DNA from: Capniomyces stellatus
Lineage: Eukaryota; Kickxellomycota; Harpellomycetes; Harpellales; Legeriomycetaceae
DNA length: 64,000 nt
Direction: 5' to 3'
Assembly: GCA_001661515.1 (NCBI GenBank)
Contig: LUVW01000005.1
Coordinates: 500,814-564,813, forward strand
The notes beneath the pieces were generated by a model, which had not been told where the DNA came from, made no database searches, and saw nothing but the letters and a program-made list of their open reading frames with translations. Positions 13,951-26,307 of the stretch are shown piece after piece (positions within the stretch are counted from its first letter, which is position 1; the number at the start of each line of letters is the position of its first letter). The position numbers and the translations under genes were made by a program.

Positions 13951-14016
13951 GCTAGCACTCCTGACCACAAAACTTGCTAGCACTACTGACTACAAAACTC
14001 GCTAGCACTCCTGACT
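13951..14016. repeat. three tandem 25-bp direct repeats
   Basis: Copies start at 13951, 13976 and 14001, each opening GCTAGCACTCCTGAC or GCTAGCACTACTGAC. The first two end ACAAAACT; the third diverges after about 16 bases. Confidence 0.85.
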
Positions 14017-15062
14017 CGCAGGAGTTTCAACCCTGCTGAAGCGTGTTTATTCGCATGCTTTTCAGTACTACAAGGCAAGGTATATATGATGACAAATAGG
14101 GTCGTATACCGCCAGCAGTGCCATTCGTTTGAACCGCCTTTAAACTTTATGATATAGCCGAATACGCATCGTTGAGCCAAACTGCTTATAATGCCAAATG
14201 AGTCAAAGTAGATTTCATTAATCTAAGCTCGACGTAAATCAAAACAATTAGATTGATGTAAAGAGCGAGTCCGTTCAAATTGCTTTTTATTAAAATATAA
14301 TACTGATATTTAAGCCGAATAGCAGTAGTCAATCGGGTAGTACTAAACAATAACGTATTCGTATCTTATACTCGCGCCTACTTTCCGCGCATGCTCAAAG
14401 CACCAATATTTTGCTCAAGCAAATTTCCCGCTAACACCTCATTTTAAAGCACTGAGGTTCACCTGTAATGCTGACAAGCATGTCTGTAACCAATCTACAC
14501 TTTTTTAAAGATAACTCGCTTGATTAGTTCTTTTGCAGCAATCCAGGCAAATAAACTACGAGCTTACGCGTAATTAATCTTTGTTCATTTTGGGCTAGAA
14601 AGCTGGATTTTAAAATTGCTGATAAATATACGTTTATTGTTTTAGTACATTAAGATACAAATCAAATAATTAGGCTATTCTAGTGTTAATTAAAACAGAA
14701 AATCACAATCAAATATACTTATAAGAACAGAAAGTCAGGGTGAAAATCAAAACTAAATTTGCAATTATCTACATAACAGCGCATTGTTACTAGAGGCGAT
14801 TCAACCTTGAAAACAATTTAAACAATAGCGTATTTCTGAATTGTTAAATACAATCCAAAAAAAAACGATAGAAACTAGAAAAAAGATGGTAGGAATCACG
14901 CCAATCCTGTTTTAACAGCTATGGTAAGTAGCCTATAGACCAAGTATAACACTTCTACGCGGCCAAAAACACGAGTGATGCAATAATTATTCTACCTGCC
15001 AATCTTGAGTGTATTTCCGTGGTGTTCATAGTGTATATCAGATTCTGTCAATCTCTCACCCT

Positions 15063-15122
15063 AAACCTTTTTTTCAAACCTTCTTTTTAAACCTTTTTTT
15101 AAACCTTTTTTTAAACTTTTTT
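15063..15122. repeat. AAACCTTTTTTT tandem array
   Basis: About four to five copies of a 12-13 base unit, AAACC plus a T-run, are degenerate at both ends. Confidence 0.75.
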
Positions 15123-16148
15123 AAAAAAAAATTCAAATAACGACCACAACTCGTTACAAATCCGCGACAAAACTCATTACAAATACATTATAAATTTTTA
15201 AAAAAAAGTAAGTAACTATAGCAACCAAAAGTATAAGATTGGGGGGGATTCATTAGCTAGAAATCACCTGCTATTGCTGCGGCATCACCAGACTTGGTGG
15301 CGTTTAAGTCTGGTTAAACAGCTAGGCTTAGTTGAGTGATTAAAACAGGTTAGGTGATTAAAGCCTGTTGAATATGAAAAGGAAAGGTTAAAGAAAAAAA
15401 AAGGAGAAAGGATCCATATTCCTACAGCGGGCAAGAGATTTGCAATTACCAACGTTGTAAAGCTTGGGTATGAAGGTTGAGGATGTTTGTTTGTTGGAAT
15501 ATGTTACACGGTATTTGAGATACAACAAGTGCATTGGTCGGCAGCATCTAGTAAACCCAGAATATGACAAAGCTAGTGATCAATTGTCCTATTGATAAAT
15601 CTCACCATTGGCTGTCATGGCTTAAAAAAATGGTGTTTTAACAATCGATTTTTGGGCTTTTTGCTTTTACAATAAAGGTTAGAAACATTTGGCGCAGAAA
15701 GTTTAGGATTTTATATTAATTTCACCTGGATTTCTCCATTCTTTAAATTAATTTCCATTTAATTTAGCACAATCACGCATTTAGAACTACTATTGTTGGA
15801 TTTGGAACAAGCCTATTTGCCCGATGTCTATTATAACAAGCGCGTAAAATACCATATGCAACCTGTTTTCTATTTGCAGGAAACACATACACAGTTCTGT
15901 CCGAAAACAACGAGCCAAAGTAGCAAAGCAAAAAAAAAGGAAAAAAAATTAAAGGAAACAAAGGATCTTTTACGTGAGGTAAAAAGTAAGGGGCCAATTA
16001 GTAGATGATGCATACTGCATAAAGAAGTTGCGGAAAACTGGATTCCGAGGGTCGAAATCTTTTTTATTTTTTTTAATTTGCTTTTTCCAACATAGCTTGC
16101 AAAAAAAAAACATAAAAAAAAAAAACACATTCCTATGGGCCAAAATTG

Positions 16149-16156
16149 TATTTAAG
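16149..16156 (+). promoter_or_regulatory. possible TATA-like element of histone H3
   Basis: TATTTAAG lies about 92 bases before the H3 ATG. The region is very AT-rich, so chance occurrence is likely. Confidence 0.25.
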
Positions 16157-16241
16157 AAAAGAAGATTCTCTGAATATTCAAATATGAATCATTAATTTAT
16201 AATTATCTTCAAATTAATTTCTAAACAAACCGACGAAATAA

Positions 16242-16658
<417 letters not shown>

Positions 16659-17112
16659 TTGTTACTTTTGCTTAGTTTATACTTTACAATACAAGCTGGA
16701 TACTGCTGATAGCTTTTATTGTAGATTATTGTTTGTAGTATAGCCAAAAAAAAATGAAAATAGTAGTTGTAATAGGTAAAAAAAATCCATGACTTATTTG
16801 AAATAAACAAAAAATAAATATTAGAGACACACGCATGTAGCATAGTTGCCGAATTTGTGGGGGGGGGAAGCAAAATGTGAAGAATTTTTTTTTGGTATGT
16901 TGGTTTTGTGAGCGAGTTTATTAATGTTGGGTTTTATGGGAAAAACTATATGACGAATTTCCCAACTATATGAATTGGTGTATATATATTTTTTTTTGAA
17001 AAAAAGTAAATGATAAGGTAATTTACAGAGTTTTTTTTTAAGGGTTGCAGTTAGAAAGATGTTAACGAGACCAAGTCAAGCAAAGCCCGATAACAGATGT
17101 ATTATATATTGA
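16659..17112. other. intergenic, no gene seen
   Basis: This 454-base 3'-3' spacer between H3 and the probable MED19 gene holds a G9-type run near 16859-16867 and A/T tracts. Confidence 0.7.
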
Positions 17113-18409
17113 TTAGTCGACTAGCACGGTGGTATTCTCTAGACCCTAAAAAAAAAAGAGAGGAGTCGACATTGTGTTTAGGGTAAAAGAAAAGTTTGCA
17201 AAATACAAAGATAAAGAAGTGTGCGTAGCTCAACAAAGGATAAGTAATACTAAGAGTGCAAGTTGAGTGATATATACTCGGTATAAAACTAATGAGACTT
17301 ACAACGACTCTTTGTTTTTTATTTCTGTGATGCAAGTTATCATAGAGATAATCTGAGCTGCAGTCCTTTTCTTGTATTTTGTTTTTCTAATACAAACCAA
17401 GCAACAAGATAGACAATTGTTTAGTCGGGTTAAATGTGCGCAAACGTCCAAGCAAATGGTAGTGGGCTCAAGGCAAATGTCCACAAATAAACGGACAAGA
17501 TAATAGAGTAGTTCGAATATATTCTTACTTTTGATGGTCTTGACTCGGATTCTAAAAGTTAAAAGTAAAGAAAGGATACAGTACGATTTAGTTTAAATCG
17601 GCAACTTGTACAAAGAAAAGGCGCACATATATACACAAAGTCAAGTCCGACATGTGGGGTCTGCCGACTTGATGCTACGGACTCAAGTCAGAAGATATAT
17701 AAAAAAAACATAGCCAAGGTGATATAGTAGCTGTGCAATTGGTTTTTGTGCTTACCGATGTCAAGTTTCTTGGTTTTCTTTCTATTCCAAGTGAGCAGGC
17801 TCGTGTCAATCTACCAACGCAAAACATACACAAAAGGTATTTACATGGGCATACACACTGCAATAAATTACCAGCGCAGCAAGGTAATGAAATGTCTCAA
17901 ACGCTGCGCAGAGTAGATGACCAAGATTCAAAAGTTGTACACTTACGCCACCAACAGTCCCAGGTTTCATTCTAAATGCATTAGCTATTGAATGCCGCGA
18001 GATTGAAGGTAGTGTTCTAAGATCGTTCTTTGGGTCCGAAAATACCAAGTCCCTTATTACGGTACTAGGCTCAACTTTTATTTGACCTGTGAATTTTGAT
18101 TCGAGCAAAGAAAATAATCTGTTAAGTACACTCTTCTTTTATTCCCACACAAAAATTCAAGTAGTGTTTATACATTAGTATGATTGAGTCGAGACCTGTT
18201 ATGTTGTTTATGTATGATTCATTCATGCTCGGAAATTCCATCTTTGCTTTACCAGGAGCATTTAATGGTGTAATATACGGGTAGGCATACTTCTCATACA
18301 ACTCTCCTATTCCGGCCAATGTTAGCAAATCACTTTCACCCGATATTCGTATTTTTTTATTTTCTATAATATTTTCGTTTTTTATCTGTCGGACTCCATT
18401 GACTTCCAT
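17113..18409 (-). CDS. MED19: probable Mediator subunit 19
   Basis: Six small exons on the minus strand join in frame to 182 residues: 18196-18409, 17947-18086, 17756-17810, 17529-17551, 17303-17386 and 17113-17145. MED19 belongs to the head/hook region of Mediator and helps link activators to RNA polymerase II. Support comes from motif order: DLLTLAGIGELYEKY, then a G-x-I segment with VIRDLVF, then SIANAFRMKPG and DTSLL followed by a Lys-rich stretch (RKKTKKL) and HHRNKKQR. This matches the family pattern of a short helix, an 'F-x-L/M-KPG' box and a basic tail. The first junction is ambiguous: a weak GTCTCG donor with a CAG acceptor (used here) or a GTATAA donor after 18174 with a TAG acceptor before 18064. 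Both stay in frame with the same length. The family call rests on short motifs. Confidence 0.6.
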
Positions 18410-18590
18410 AATCAAACTTCGCTAGTAATAGAATACAACCTCAACAAGCCAAAGTCAATCAAGACACTAAATGGTATAAAAGAACGTATATATATATACA
18501 CGTACTATACACATATAATTTCAATGCAAAGTGTTAGTTTTTGAGTAAATATAGAATTATACGTCTTTTTCTAGTGCTATAGCCATACCA

Positions 18591-18614
18591 CCCCACCCCC
18601 CCCCCCGCCCCGAG
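18591..18614. repeat. poly-C tract
   Basis: A cytosine run broken only by single A and G bases is conspicuous in AT-rich DNA. Similar mononucleotide runs occur at 16859 (G) and 63981 (C). Confidence 0.85.
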
Positions 18615-21132
18615 GCGTTCGTTTAGGGGCTAAGCAAGTTCGCTTTTTGTATTTTTTTTTAATATTGTTTTTTATACTGTTATTGTTTAATTTTCATATT
18701 CACAAGGTGTTAAGCAAGCATAAATAAGTTATATATTGTGCTGTCAACATCCTTTCTAACATTGCCGAATCACTAGTAACCACCATTCACAACTCTCCGT
18801 GCTGTAGATGATGTTATTTTTAAAGATGTATCTTTGCTAATGCATTCCTTTATTAAAGTATTTTTATTGAATTTGATTACCTGAAGCTCTAAATAATCTG
18901 AGCCACAGAGCTAGTTTTTAGCCTTTGGATATAGTATAACTCAAATCTGTCTAAGATTAACAGCCAAAACAAGGCTCGCGTGTTATAGTATAAGCTAAAT
19001 ACGGAAGATGATACTTTAAGTATTGAAACTTAGTAAACAATATAAAAATTTGTTAATAAAGTTTTCAAAGTGTTTTCATAAATAACAACACTAAATAAAG
19101 ATGGGTTTCACTCTGTTTGCTAGTTTTTTACTCACTTATACATTATTTAATTATTTTTATTTCTCTTTTTCGCTTTTTTTTTCCTTTGCTTTTTTCTTAT
19201 TCCTTCTTTTATTTCTTTCATTTTTCATTTTTCTTTTCCACTTTTTTCATTTTTCAATTATTTTTTTCTTGCAATTTTCTCTTATTTTTTTCTTTTTATT
19301 TGTTCCTATTACTTTAATTCATAATGCTTAATATCATACTAGAAACTTCGACCATTAATTCGCCTTTGCCAACATTTAATTAATAATTACTAATACAATT
19401 TGCTTTACTTGTATGGATTAAAGCTTCATTTTACTTTTATTTGCTCTAATAATGGTGTTGTCATGGCCGTGTTCTCATTGGGGCGTATTCAAGCTGGTTA
19501 CCATGCACATAATTGGTCATTCTTGTTTTATACTGACTAGTCCCCATAGTGCAACAAATAAGACACGCACTATAAATAGCCCCACTAAATAGACCCAATG
19601 TTCTAAATTGTAAATGTCCATTCATCTTAATTATACCAATCATATTAGCGTAATCGTTTAGTCTTAATCATTAGCTTTCAAATAGCTGACTTATCAAAAA
19701 ACGTACCATTATCTATAGGGTAAACTTTGCAACAATTAAAGCAAGTGTTATTTGTATCTAGGGTTGGCAAACTTGTGAAGTTTGTAGGTAGGGAAAAAAA
19801 AGCCCACAAGTCTAGTTACAATTGTGGCAACTCAAAACAACACTCGACGCAAAAAATGTATATGCCGGGCTTCTTGTCAAAAGTAAATTGCACTGAGCAT
19901 TGTTAAGGAAGTCATGACTATTACTTTTAATGATAACAAAGCCCAGCAGCATAGCCATCCTGAGTGTAAAACACCAAGATTACTATTTGCCTATCCATAA
20001 TACTATACCGCAACTCAGTCTCACCGTAAACAACCACTATAATTGGCATTATTCCGACCCGAGTGAAGTACCCTAGTGGAGTACCCTAGTAGCCATGCTA
20101 GAATTGGCTTCACACTTTTATTTTAACGCTTGACTTTGTTGTAAACAAATTGCACCGCTATCATAGGCACTTGATCAAATTGTGTCACAATGTACTGTTA
20201 TGTAGCTCAGTCACAAATCCTTAAATGTAGCAGCCAAAATTGATCAGCCGCTATATTGATTTTTTCACTTTTCATTGTCTAGCACACACTTTTAGTATAT
20301 TGGGCTGATTTGTTCTCTTCTTTTTAGTTACTAAACCTCTTGCATTACCAACTCATAGCGTTTTGAATGATGTGCGAGTTAAAACCAAAACTAGGTTCGC
20401 CATGGCTCTATGCGATATTGGCCAATTCGATATAACTAGCATGTAATATACTTTGTCATTGTAGTTGGTTCCGTCCTATAACACATATGCTAGTCGTTGT
20501 ATATCTTAAAGACTCGAGTCTCGGAGTGCTGTAGCCGCTTAATAATAATTCAAAAAGACATCTCCCAGCTTCAAATTGATAGGCCTCCCCAAAAAAAATG
20601 TTCATAACGTTTTTACCAAATGCGATTAATGTTTTTACAGAGTGAAATGAAAAAAAAATAATCAAATCAAAGCCATTAAACGCTAATGTGTAGCACTGTA
20701 AAAGCATTTCCCCTGATATCGCGAGACTTTTGTCAATATCAAGGCAGCTAGCCTAATTTGCTAAAGTAATATGGAGATACTGTAAAGATAAAAGTATAAT
20801 AAAGATAAAGCTGTTTGAATCAAGCTATATGTTTTTTGGGGTCTAAATACTGGGTTGAGATGTGGTCGGCTGAGGCTTACTGTACACAAAGGTGCCGTAA
20901 AATATCCAAGGCGGAATGTGACCAGGTATTAACTGAAGGACAACACTTCTAATTAGGGGGTTTCTGCTATAGTTTTGCTAGGCAAATAACATACATGGTG
21001 GAACGGTAAAAAACATTGAAAAATACAGGACTGACTTAATCACTGTCAATTTCTCAGCATAGATATACTTGCTTATATAGATCAAAAATAATTTGTAACA
21101 GAAGTTGGTAAGTTAAGATGTAATTTTTTGCT

Positions 21133-21172
21133 CCTGTTTCTGTTTCTGCTTATGCTTGTGCTTGTGCTTTTT
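21133..21172. repeat. TGTTTC/TGCTTG hexamer run
   Basis: About six degenerate 6-bp units lie roughly 300 bases upstream of the GCSH start. Confidence 0.75.
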
Positions 21173-21478
21173 TAAATTGATTTTAAGTGAGGGGTGTTTT
21201 TATTGGCGATTTCACTGGAGGGATAACATAAAAGGTTGTTGTTGTTGATATTAATATTTTTTTCGTTATAGTATTACATATCAAAAATTTTCCAATTCAA
21301 TTTCAATCATAATATGATCGTATAAGGTTTTAAAACATGTTTTAAAGGCGTCCCACTTTTGTTTGAAAAGCCCTAGCCAAATTATAGATACAGTTCAGTA
21401 TTTCAATCTCGGAAAAGACCCTGCTTCGACACCTTTTTATTTTAAAATACAACAGTTTAAAGCTTTAATTCAGTAACA

Positions 21479-22254
21479 ATGTCATTCAGAATATTATCTT
21501 CTAAATTTATCCAATCAAAAGCTTTGTCACTTTCTTCCATCCGCATGTATGCAAGTAAATGAACGCCATGTTATTTATAAACATATACATTGTATTTTTG
21601 GTTTTGTGATTGTGTCCTGATTGCTTTGTAGTTTTACTAATATTTCAGGGATTGGATAATTAACAGCCAAAAGATACGCAGCATCGCACGAATGGATTGA
21701 AGTGGAGAATGGTGTAGGAACTGTTGGTATAACAAATTTCGCACAAAACTCACTTGGTGACGTCGTATACGTCGAAACCCCTGAGGAAGGAACAGAGGTG
21801 TCATCTGGCGGTAAGCATTTTACTTGTTAATTCGATCATTTAGGGGGGTTGTCTATTTAATACACACTATTCGATCTTTACGATTATGAATTCGGTTATA
21901 AAGTAGAAAATGGAGCTGTTATTAACATCAACATGTCATTTTAGAATCATGTGGTGCAGTGGAAAGTGTCAAGGCAGCCAGTGACATAAATTCACCAGTA
22001 AGTGGTGAAGTTATTTCAGTCAACTCCGAGCTTGAAAGCAAGCCAAAGCTCATCAACAAAAGCCCCGAGAAAGATGGTAAGTAGATGAATAGTTGCTAGA
22101 CCACCTATTCACTGTAGTAGTGTGTTTATAAACCACAATTATTAAACGTGCTTAAATAGGTTGGTTGTTCAAGGTCAAGCTATCTGATGAATCAGAATTG
22201 AAGGACTTGATGGACGAAGCTGCGTACAATGCCAAGATCGGAGAGGACCATTAA
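21479..22254 (+). CDS. GCSH: glycine cleavage system H protein (mitochondrial)
   Basis: Four exons (21479-21554, 21667-21810, 21945-22076, 22160-22254) give 148 residues. The H protein carries the lipoyl arm that shuttles the aminomethyl group between the P, T and L proteins in mitochondria. Residues 1 to about 26 form a basic, Ser-rich presequence without acidic residues. The mature part starts near [12 protein letters not shown] and contains [17 protein letters not shown]. The lipoylation motif ESVKAAS has its Lys at residue 83. The C-terminal half has [17 protein letters not shown] and a final AYNAKI-type helix. Length and motif spacing match the family. It is convergent with AOS1, with about 260 bases between stops. 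Confidence 0.96.
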
Positions 22255-22513
22255 ATATAGCTTTTACTTGCTTTAATAAAAGGCATTAGTTACCAAACTC
22301 ATTAGTTTTATATATCTATAGCCGTTTGATTGCCTGTTTGCTAAATGAATAAATACGTTTACTAAACGAACCCGCGCCTTTTTTCCTTATCACTATTATT
22401 TTTATTGTTCTTATAAAAGAGGTACAAAGACTTTTTATTAAGTTTTTAAAAAAGCATTTGGTTTATAACAACGATTTATAGAGTAGTTTTGTGGGTTTAT
22501 AGTAAAGTCGTGT

Positions 22514-24212
22514 TTATTTTAAATTGTGGATGTTCAAGTCCGACTCTAGAACATCGTAAACTAGCCAGTTGGAAACAGGGAGTTTTTTAGCAGATATAAT
22601 CTTGATGATCTCTTGTGCCAATATTCCACCAAGAACCGAGTGTGAGGATGTGATTTGTATATCAATGCTAGCGGCAAAATTTCTATTAAAAAAATACCCA
22701 CGGGTTATATAAATCAGCCGACCAAGTATCAACTCGTGCATGCTATAATTCTTATATTCTGATTACCTGATCAATTCATCCGATACAAAGCTTTCATCGA
22801 CTGCACAATCGCCAAGCACCTTTTTAACGGATTTGACACACTTTTCAAAGTCATTCTCATTTACAAATTTTGCCTTTGGGTCAAACTCAGCCTCAACAAA
22901 ACCTATTGGTCCGTATATTGTATGTTACAATTAAAATGTATCGTGTATTGATATGGTTGAAATTTTTGGCCGCATTCGTTATGGACTCGGGCAGTAGGGA
23001 ACAGTATATAGAGGATATAGCGCCAACTTTAACACAATTTACCTCTAATTATAAAGTAAGCAGGAGAAACCTGCATCTTCAGCCTTTTTAAAGTGGTATG
23101 CTTGAACTTGTGTTCTAAAGAACTTTCAAGAGTTACGTATTTTTCAGTAAAGCTCTCGACTTTGGTTTTGGTTTCGTCAGGGTTTGTGGAGTCCGGGTAG
23201 TTGCTTTCGCTATTAATCGGTTTATTGGGCATAGCAGGGCTTTTTAATCAGCTGTTCGTGCGGTTTGTGCATACTATGTGTGTATATATGTGTATGTAGG
23301 AAAGTGTGTATATTTAAATATAAACATCTTACATTTGGTATTTATGGTCAAGTAGGTCAAAAAATGCAAAGCCGTACAACCCGTACAGCTCTGCGCATAT
23401 GTATTTCACACCCGCAGCCCTGCTCGCCTTGTTAAGCGTTATCTACAGCAGCAGAAAACAAATTATTGGTGGCTGCCTTTTCAACTTTTTTTTTTTACTT
23501 TTCTCTGTGTTAAGTTACCAGTTTAAACCGAAATTTGCATAAGGCTATGTTGAAAATTTCCATTCGCTTACCATTGGCTCAAGTGAAGCTCCGGTATGCA
23601 GCACAAGTCCAAACTGCTTCAAAAACTCCGCATCACTAACGCTTTCTACGAATTCTGCTCTTAACTTGACCGATGGATTGAATTGCTGGAGTTCCTGTAC
23701 CAACGCTTCATCTTTCTAAATCGAGTATATACAAATATTTCATGGTTAATAAAACTAACCACAAACAAGTATACATCTGTGCCATACAGGTTCCAGCGTG
23801 CTTACCCTTTTGTTCACATGGCTATCGTCTAGTATGTACAAAGATTCGAGATCATGAGTATTTACTTGATCTGGGTCATGTACAGATATCTGACCCACAC
23901 CACCCAATACCAAGTTTTTCGCTGTTTCCAACACAAATCCAGATACTCCTATGATTAGAATTGCAGTAGAGGATAGCCTATTTCCAAGAGATTGCCATCA
24001 AACGTCAGTATTACCAACTTTGCAAACTTTTGCTCGGCCATTACCATTTTGACACTTTTGTTCAATATGAGTTATTATGAGAAGTACAAGTAAGTTTCAT
24101 GAATTGCGTTTCTGGCTATTTGCCCAAGCTATTACCTTTGTTGGCCCTCTAATCCCCAAACCCTTATTTGTCTATCATATCTTGACACGTCGTCTGTGGT
24201 AATATTGGCCAT
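22514..24212 (-). CDS. AOS1: SUMO-activating enzyme subunit 1 (Aos1/SAE1)
   Basis: Seven exons on the minus strand (24136-24212, 23806-23977, 23572-23715, 23333-23442, 23043-23209, 22767-22902, 22514-22682) give 324 residues, close to human SAE1. It pairs with Uba2 to form the E1 that adenylates SUMO. The N-terminus reads SRYDRQIRVWGLEGQQR, followed by a nucleotide-binding ILIIGVSGFVLETAKNLVL segment and VHDPDQV. The C-terminal half holds VLGGILAQEIIKIISAK, the hallmark of ThiF-fold E1 halves. No catalytic-cysteine domain is present, which distinguishes Aos1 from Uba2. For exon 5 I chose the TAG acceptor before 23209 over an AAG 30 bases upstream; both keep frame. Confidence 0.93.
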
Positions 24213-25230
24213 CTTGGCTTCCTTGTTTATGATGTTTTATTTCGCTTAATTCGCTTAATTGGCTCTTAGTTGAGGTAGTCGAATTTTTCTAAAGACTCAA
24301 ATTGTGAATTTCTTGGAATATATGTATGTTTTCTTTTCAATTTGATTCATATAAAGTGTAACAACACGATCAAACTAACCATTTTATTTTAAATAAACAA
24401 AAAAAAACAAACAAATGGATTCTTTTGTTGACTATTTGCCTCAATTCTTTTTCAACTGAAATGCTATTGATCTGTTAATTTGTTTCTAATTAAGGCTGAA
24501 TAATAAGTGTGTCGATTTTTCTTTTCTTTTTTTTTTTAACTGAAGCATGACTTGTTTTCGATTTGGAAACCGTTAGTTCCAACAATTAATCAGCGAAAAC
24601 CAGGGTTCGAACCTAGTCAGTTTAGTGATGGTTCACTGGTTGCTCCATCAGTTTAAGGGTTAGCATGTTGGGTTGTATTGCCTATTATGTAGCAATATTG
24701 GCTGGTTTAAGGTTTAGAAAGATTATAGTTGGCAAAGGTAAAAGCGGTTGTCCTCGCATCTTTTAGAGCTGGGGAGTCGTACTTTTGCACCAGTACTTAG
24801 AACTTATTTTGCAGAGTTATCAGTCACCTTGAGCGGTGAAGAAAAACAACCAAGAATCATAATATATAAACCAACACACCTTTGGTTCTAGTTTTACAAA
24901 TACAGAGCTAAGCTGACAGGGATTTATTTATCTATAAATCATGTTGAAGTTTGATATTCGGGGTTTTGTTTCATGTGTTTCAGCTAGAGACTGGATTATT
25001 TAAAGGCATTGTTTAAAAATCATCAGCTAAATAGCGATATTTAGACTGTTTTATACAAAGTTCAAAGCAGGGGCTTGTGGATAATTTTCAACTATCTTTA
25101 TAAAGCACCTGGGTCTATTTTGTTGATGCTTTGGTGTATAAACTTAGAAATTTGCATAATAACATTTTCAGAAGTTAAAATACCGTGCCTGTTTGTTGGG
25201 TAAACAATTTTTTATAAAGAGATCAATTCA
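24213..25230. other. intergenic with a tRNA-like remnant
   Basis: This 1-kb spacer lies between the divergent AOS1 and alcohol dehydrogenase starts. The only structured element I see is the tRNA-like stretch at 24593-24668. Confidence 0.65.
24593..24668 (-). other. tRNA-like remnant (good T-arm, no acceptor stem)
   Basis: On the minus strand a canonical B box/T-arm, CTAGG-TTCGAAC-CCTGG, is preceded by a D-arm-like GCTAAC...GGAGC. The 3' stretch TTTTCGC has no complementary GCGAAAA at the 5' side and the anticodon arm is poor. It could be a decayed tRNA or the head of a tRNA-derived SINE. Confidence 0.35.
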
Positions 25231-26307
25231 ATGTCGATTCAGAGTAGCAAGAAAATAAACGCTTGGGTGTGTAAAGAAAAGGGCGGTGTACTGGAGAAAT
25301 GGAGCTATACACCTCGTGCAATTGGCCCAATGGATATTGAGATTGCGATCGACTTTTGTGGAATTTGTGGCTCAGATGTGCATACATTGAACTCTGACTG
25401 GGGGAACACAAAGTACCCAGTAGTAGTTGGGCATGAGATAGTTGGGAGAGTTGTTAAAAGAGGCGACCGCGTCACAAGCTTAAAACTCGGCGATTTAGTT
25501 GGTGTTGGCGCCCAGGTTCATGGCTGCCAAAAGAGTGCATGTCAAGCTTGTAGCCAGGATATGGATCCACACTGTCCACAGTCTGTTTATACTTATAATG
25601 CTTTATATCCTGACGGGGAACCGGCATACGGAGGCTATGCTGATGCCGTGAGAGTCAACTCAAACTACGCCATAAAAATACCTGCAAACATAAATCCTGC
25701 AGAGGCTGCACCATTGATGTGTGCGGGCGCAACCGTGTTTACTCCTATGCTTATAAATGGGCTAAAGAAGGGCGACCGTGTAGGAGTTGTAGGGATAGGG
25801 GGGCTGGGTCACTTGGCTCTACAGTTTGCAAAGGCTCTTGGGTGTGTGGTGACAGCATTTTCACATTCAACGAACAAGCGTGATGATTGTATGAAGCTAG
25901 GCGCCACAAATTTTGTTTGTACTAGCAGCAAGAGCGAGGTCAGAAAGGTGAGGAGGACTTTAGACTACTTGTTTATATGCTCCAATGAGCCGTCGGATAA
26001 CTACAACAAGTACTTTTGGTGGCTGAACTTTCAAGGGAAAATAGTTTTGCTGGCTGCACCTAAAGAGAACATAAAGATAAACCCCGGCGTCCTAATCGCA
26101 ACGGAGGTATACTTGGGAGGGTCTGCCATTGGTGGAGTCAAGTACCTCAACGAAACGCTTCGTTTTGCTTCATTACACGGAATAAGGCCACTAATTGAAA
26201 AGGTACCCATGAGTCAATGTAACAGAGGGATTGGAATGGTTAATAGCGGTAATGTTAGGTATCGGGTTGTTTTGGAAAACAAACCAAATTTACAAAGCAA
26301 TTTGTAG
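25231..26307 (+). CDS. zinc-dependent alcohol dehydrogenase, ADH6/cinnamyl type
   Basis: This single-exon frame of 358 residues belongs to the medium-chain dehydrogenases of the NADP-dependent ADH6/CAD group, which reduce aldehydes to alcohols, probably in the cytosol. Catalytic zinc residues are visible as C46 (in CGICGSDVH), H68 and E69 (GHEIVG) and the Cys in PLMCAGAT. The Rossmann motif is GIGGLGHLALQFAKALG. The structural zinc loop has four cysteines (C99, C104, C107, C115), but the first spacing is C-x4-C instead of the usual C-x2-C of the ADH6 type, so a two-residue insertion sits in the zinc lobe. It is intronless among intron-rich neighbours and lies tandem with an aminotransferase. 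The exact substrate cannot be read from the sequence. Confidence 0.92.
   Translation: MSIQSSKKINAWVCKEKGGVLEKWSYTPRAIGPMDIEIAIDFCGICGSDVHTLNSDWGNTKYPVVVGHEIVGRVVKRGDRVTSLKLGDLVGVGAQVHGCQKSACQACSQDMDPHCPQSVYTYNALYPDGEPAYGGYADAVRVNSNYAIKIPANINPAEAAPLMCAGATVFTPMLINGLKKGDRVGVVGIGGLGHLALQFAKALGCVVTAFSHSTNKRDDCMKLGATNFVCTSSKSEVRKVRRTLDYLFICSNEPSDNYNKYFWWLNFQGKIVLLAAPKENIKINPGVLIATEVYLGGSAIGGVKYLNETLRFASLHGIRPLIEKVPMSQCNRGIGMVNSGNVRYRVVLENKPNLQSNL

Larger units (their letters stand above)
18410..21478. other. intergenic, no gene seen
   Basis: About 3.1 kb between the divergent MED19 and GCSH starts. It contains a C-rich run (18591-18614), a T-rich block around 19140-19320 that gives spurious Phe/Leu-rich frames, and a TGTTTC/TGCTTG hexamer run (21133-21172). 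I recognise no coding motif. Confidence 0.65.

Noticed and set aside
19101..19331. Phe/Leu-rich 76-codon frame
   Set aside because: It is produced by T-rich low-complexity DNA, has no motif or splice partner, and an overlapping frame is equally open.
23210..23239. 30-base longer AOS1 exon 5 (AAG acceptor)
   Set aside because: It also keeps frame, but a TAG acceptor is available and fits all neighbouring introns better.
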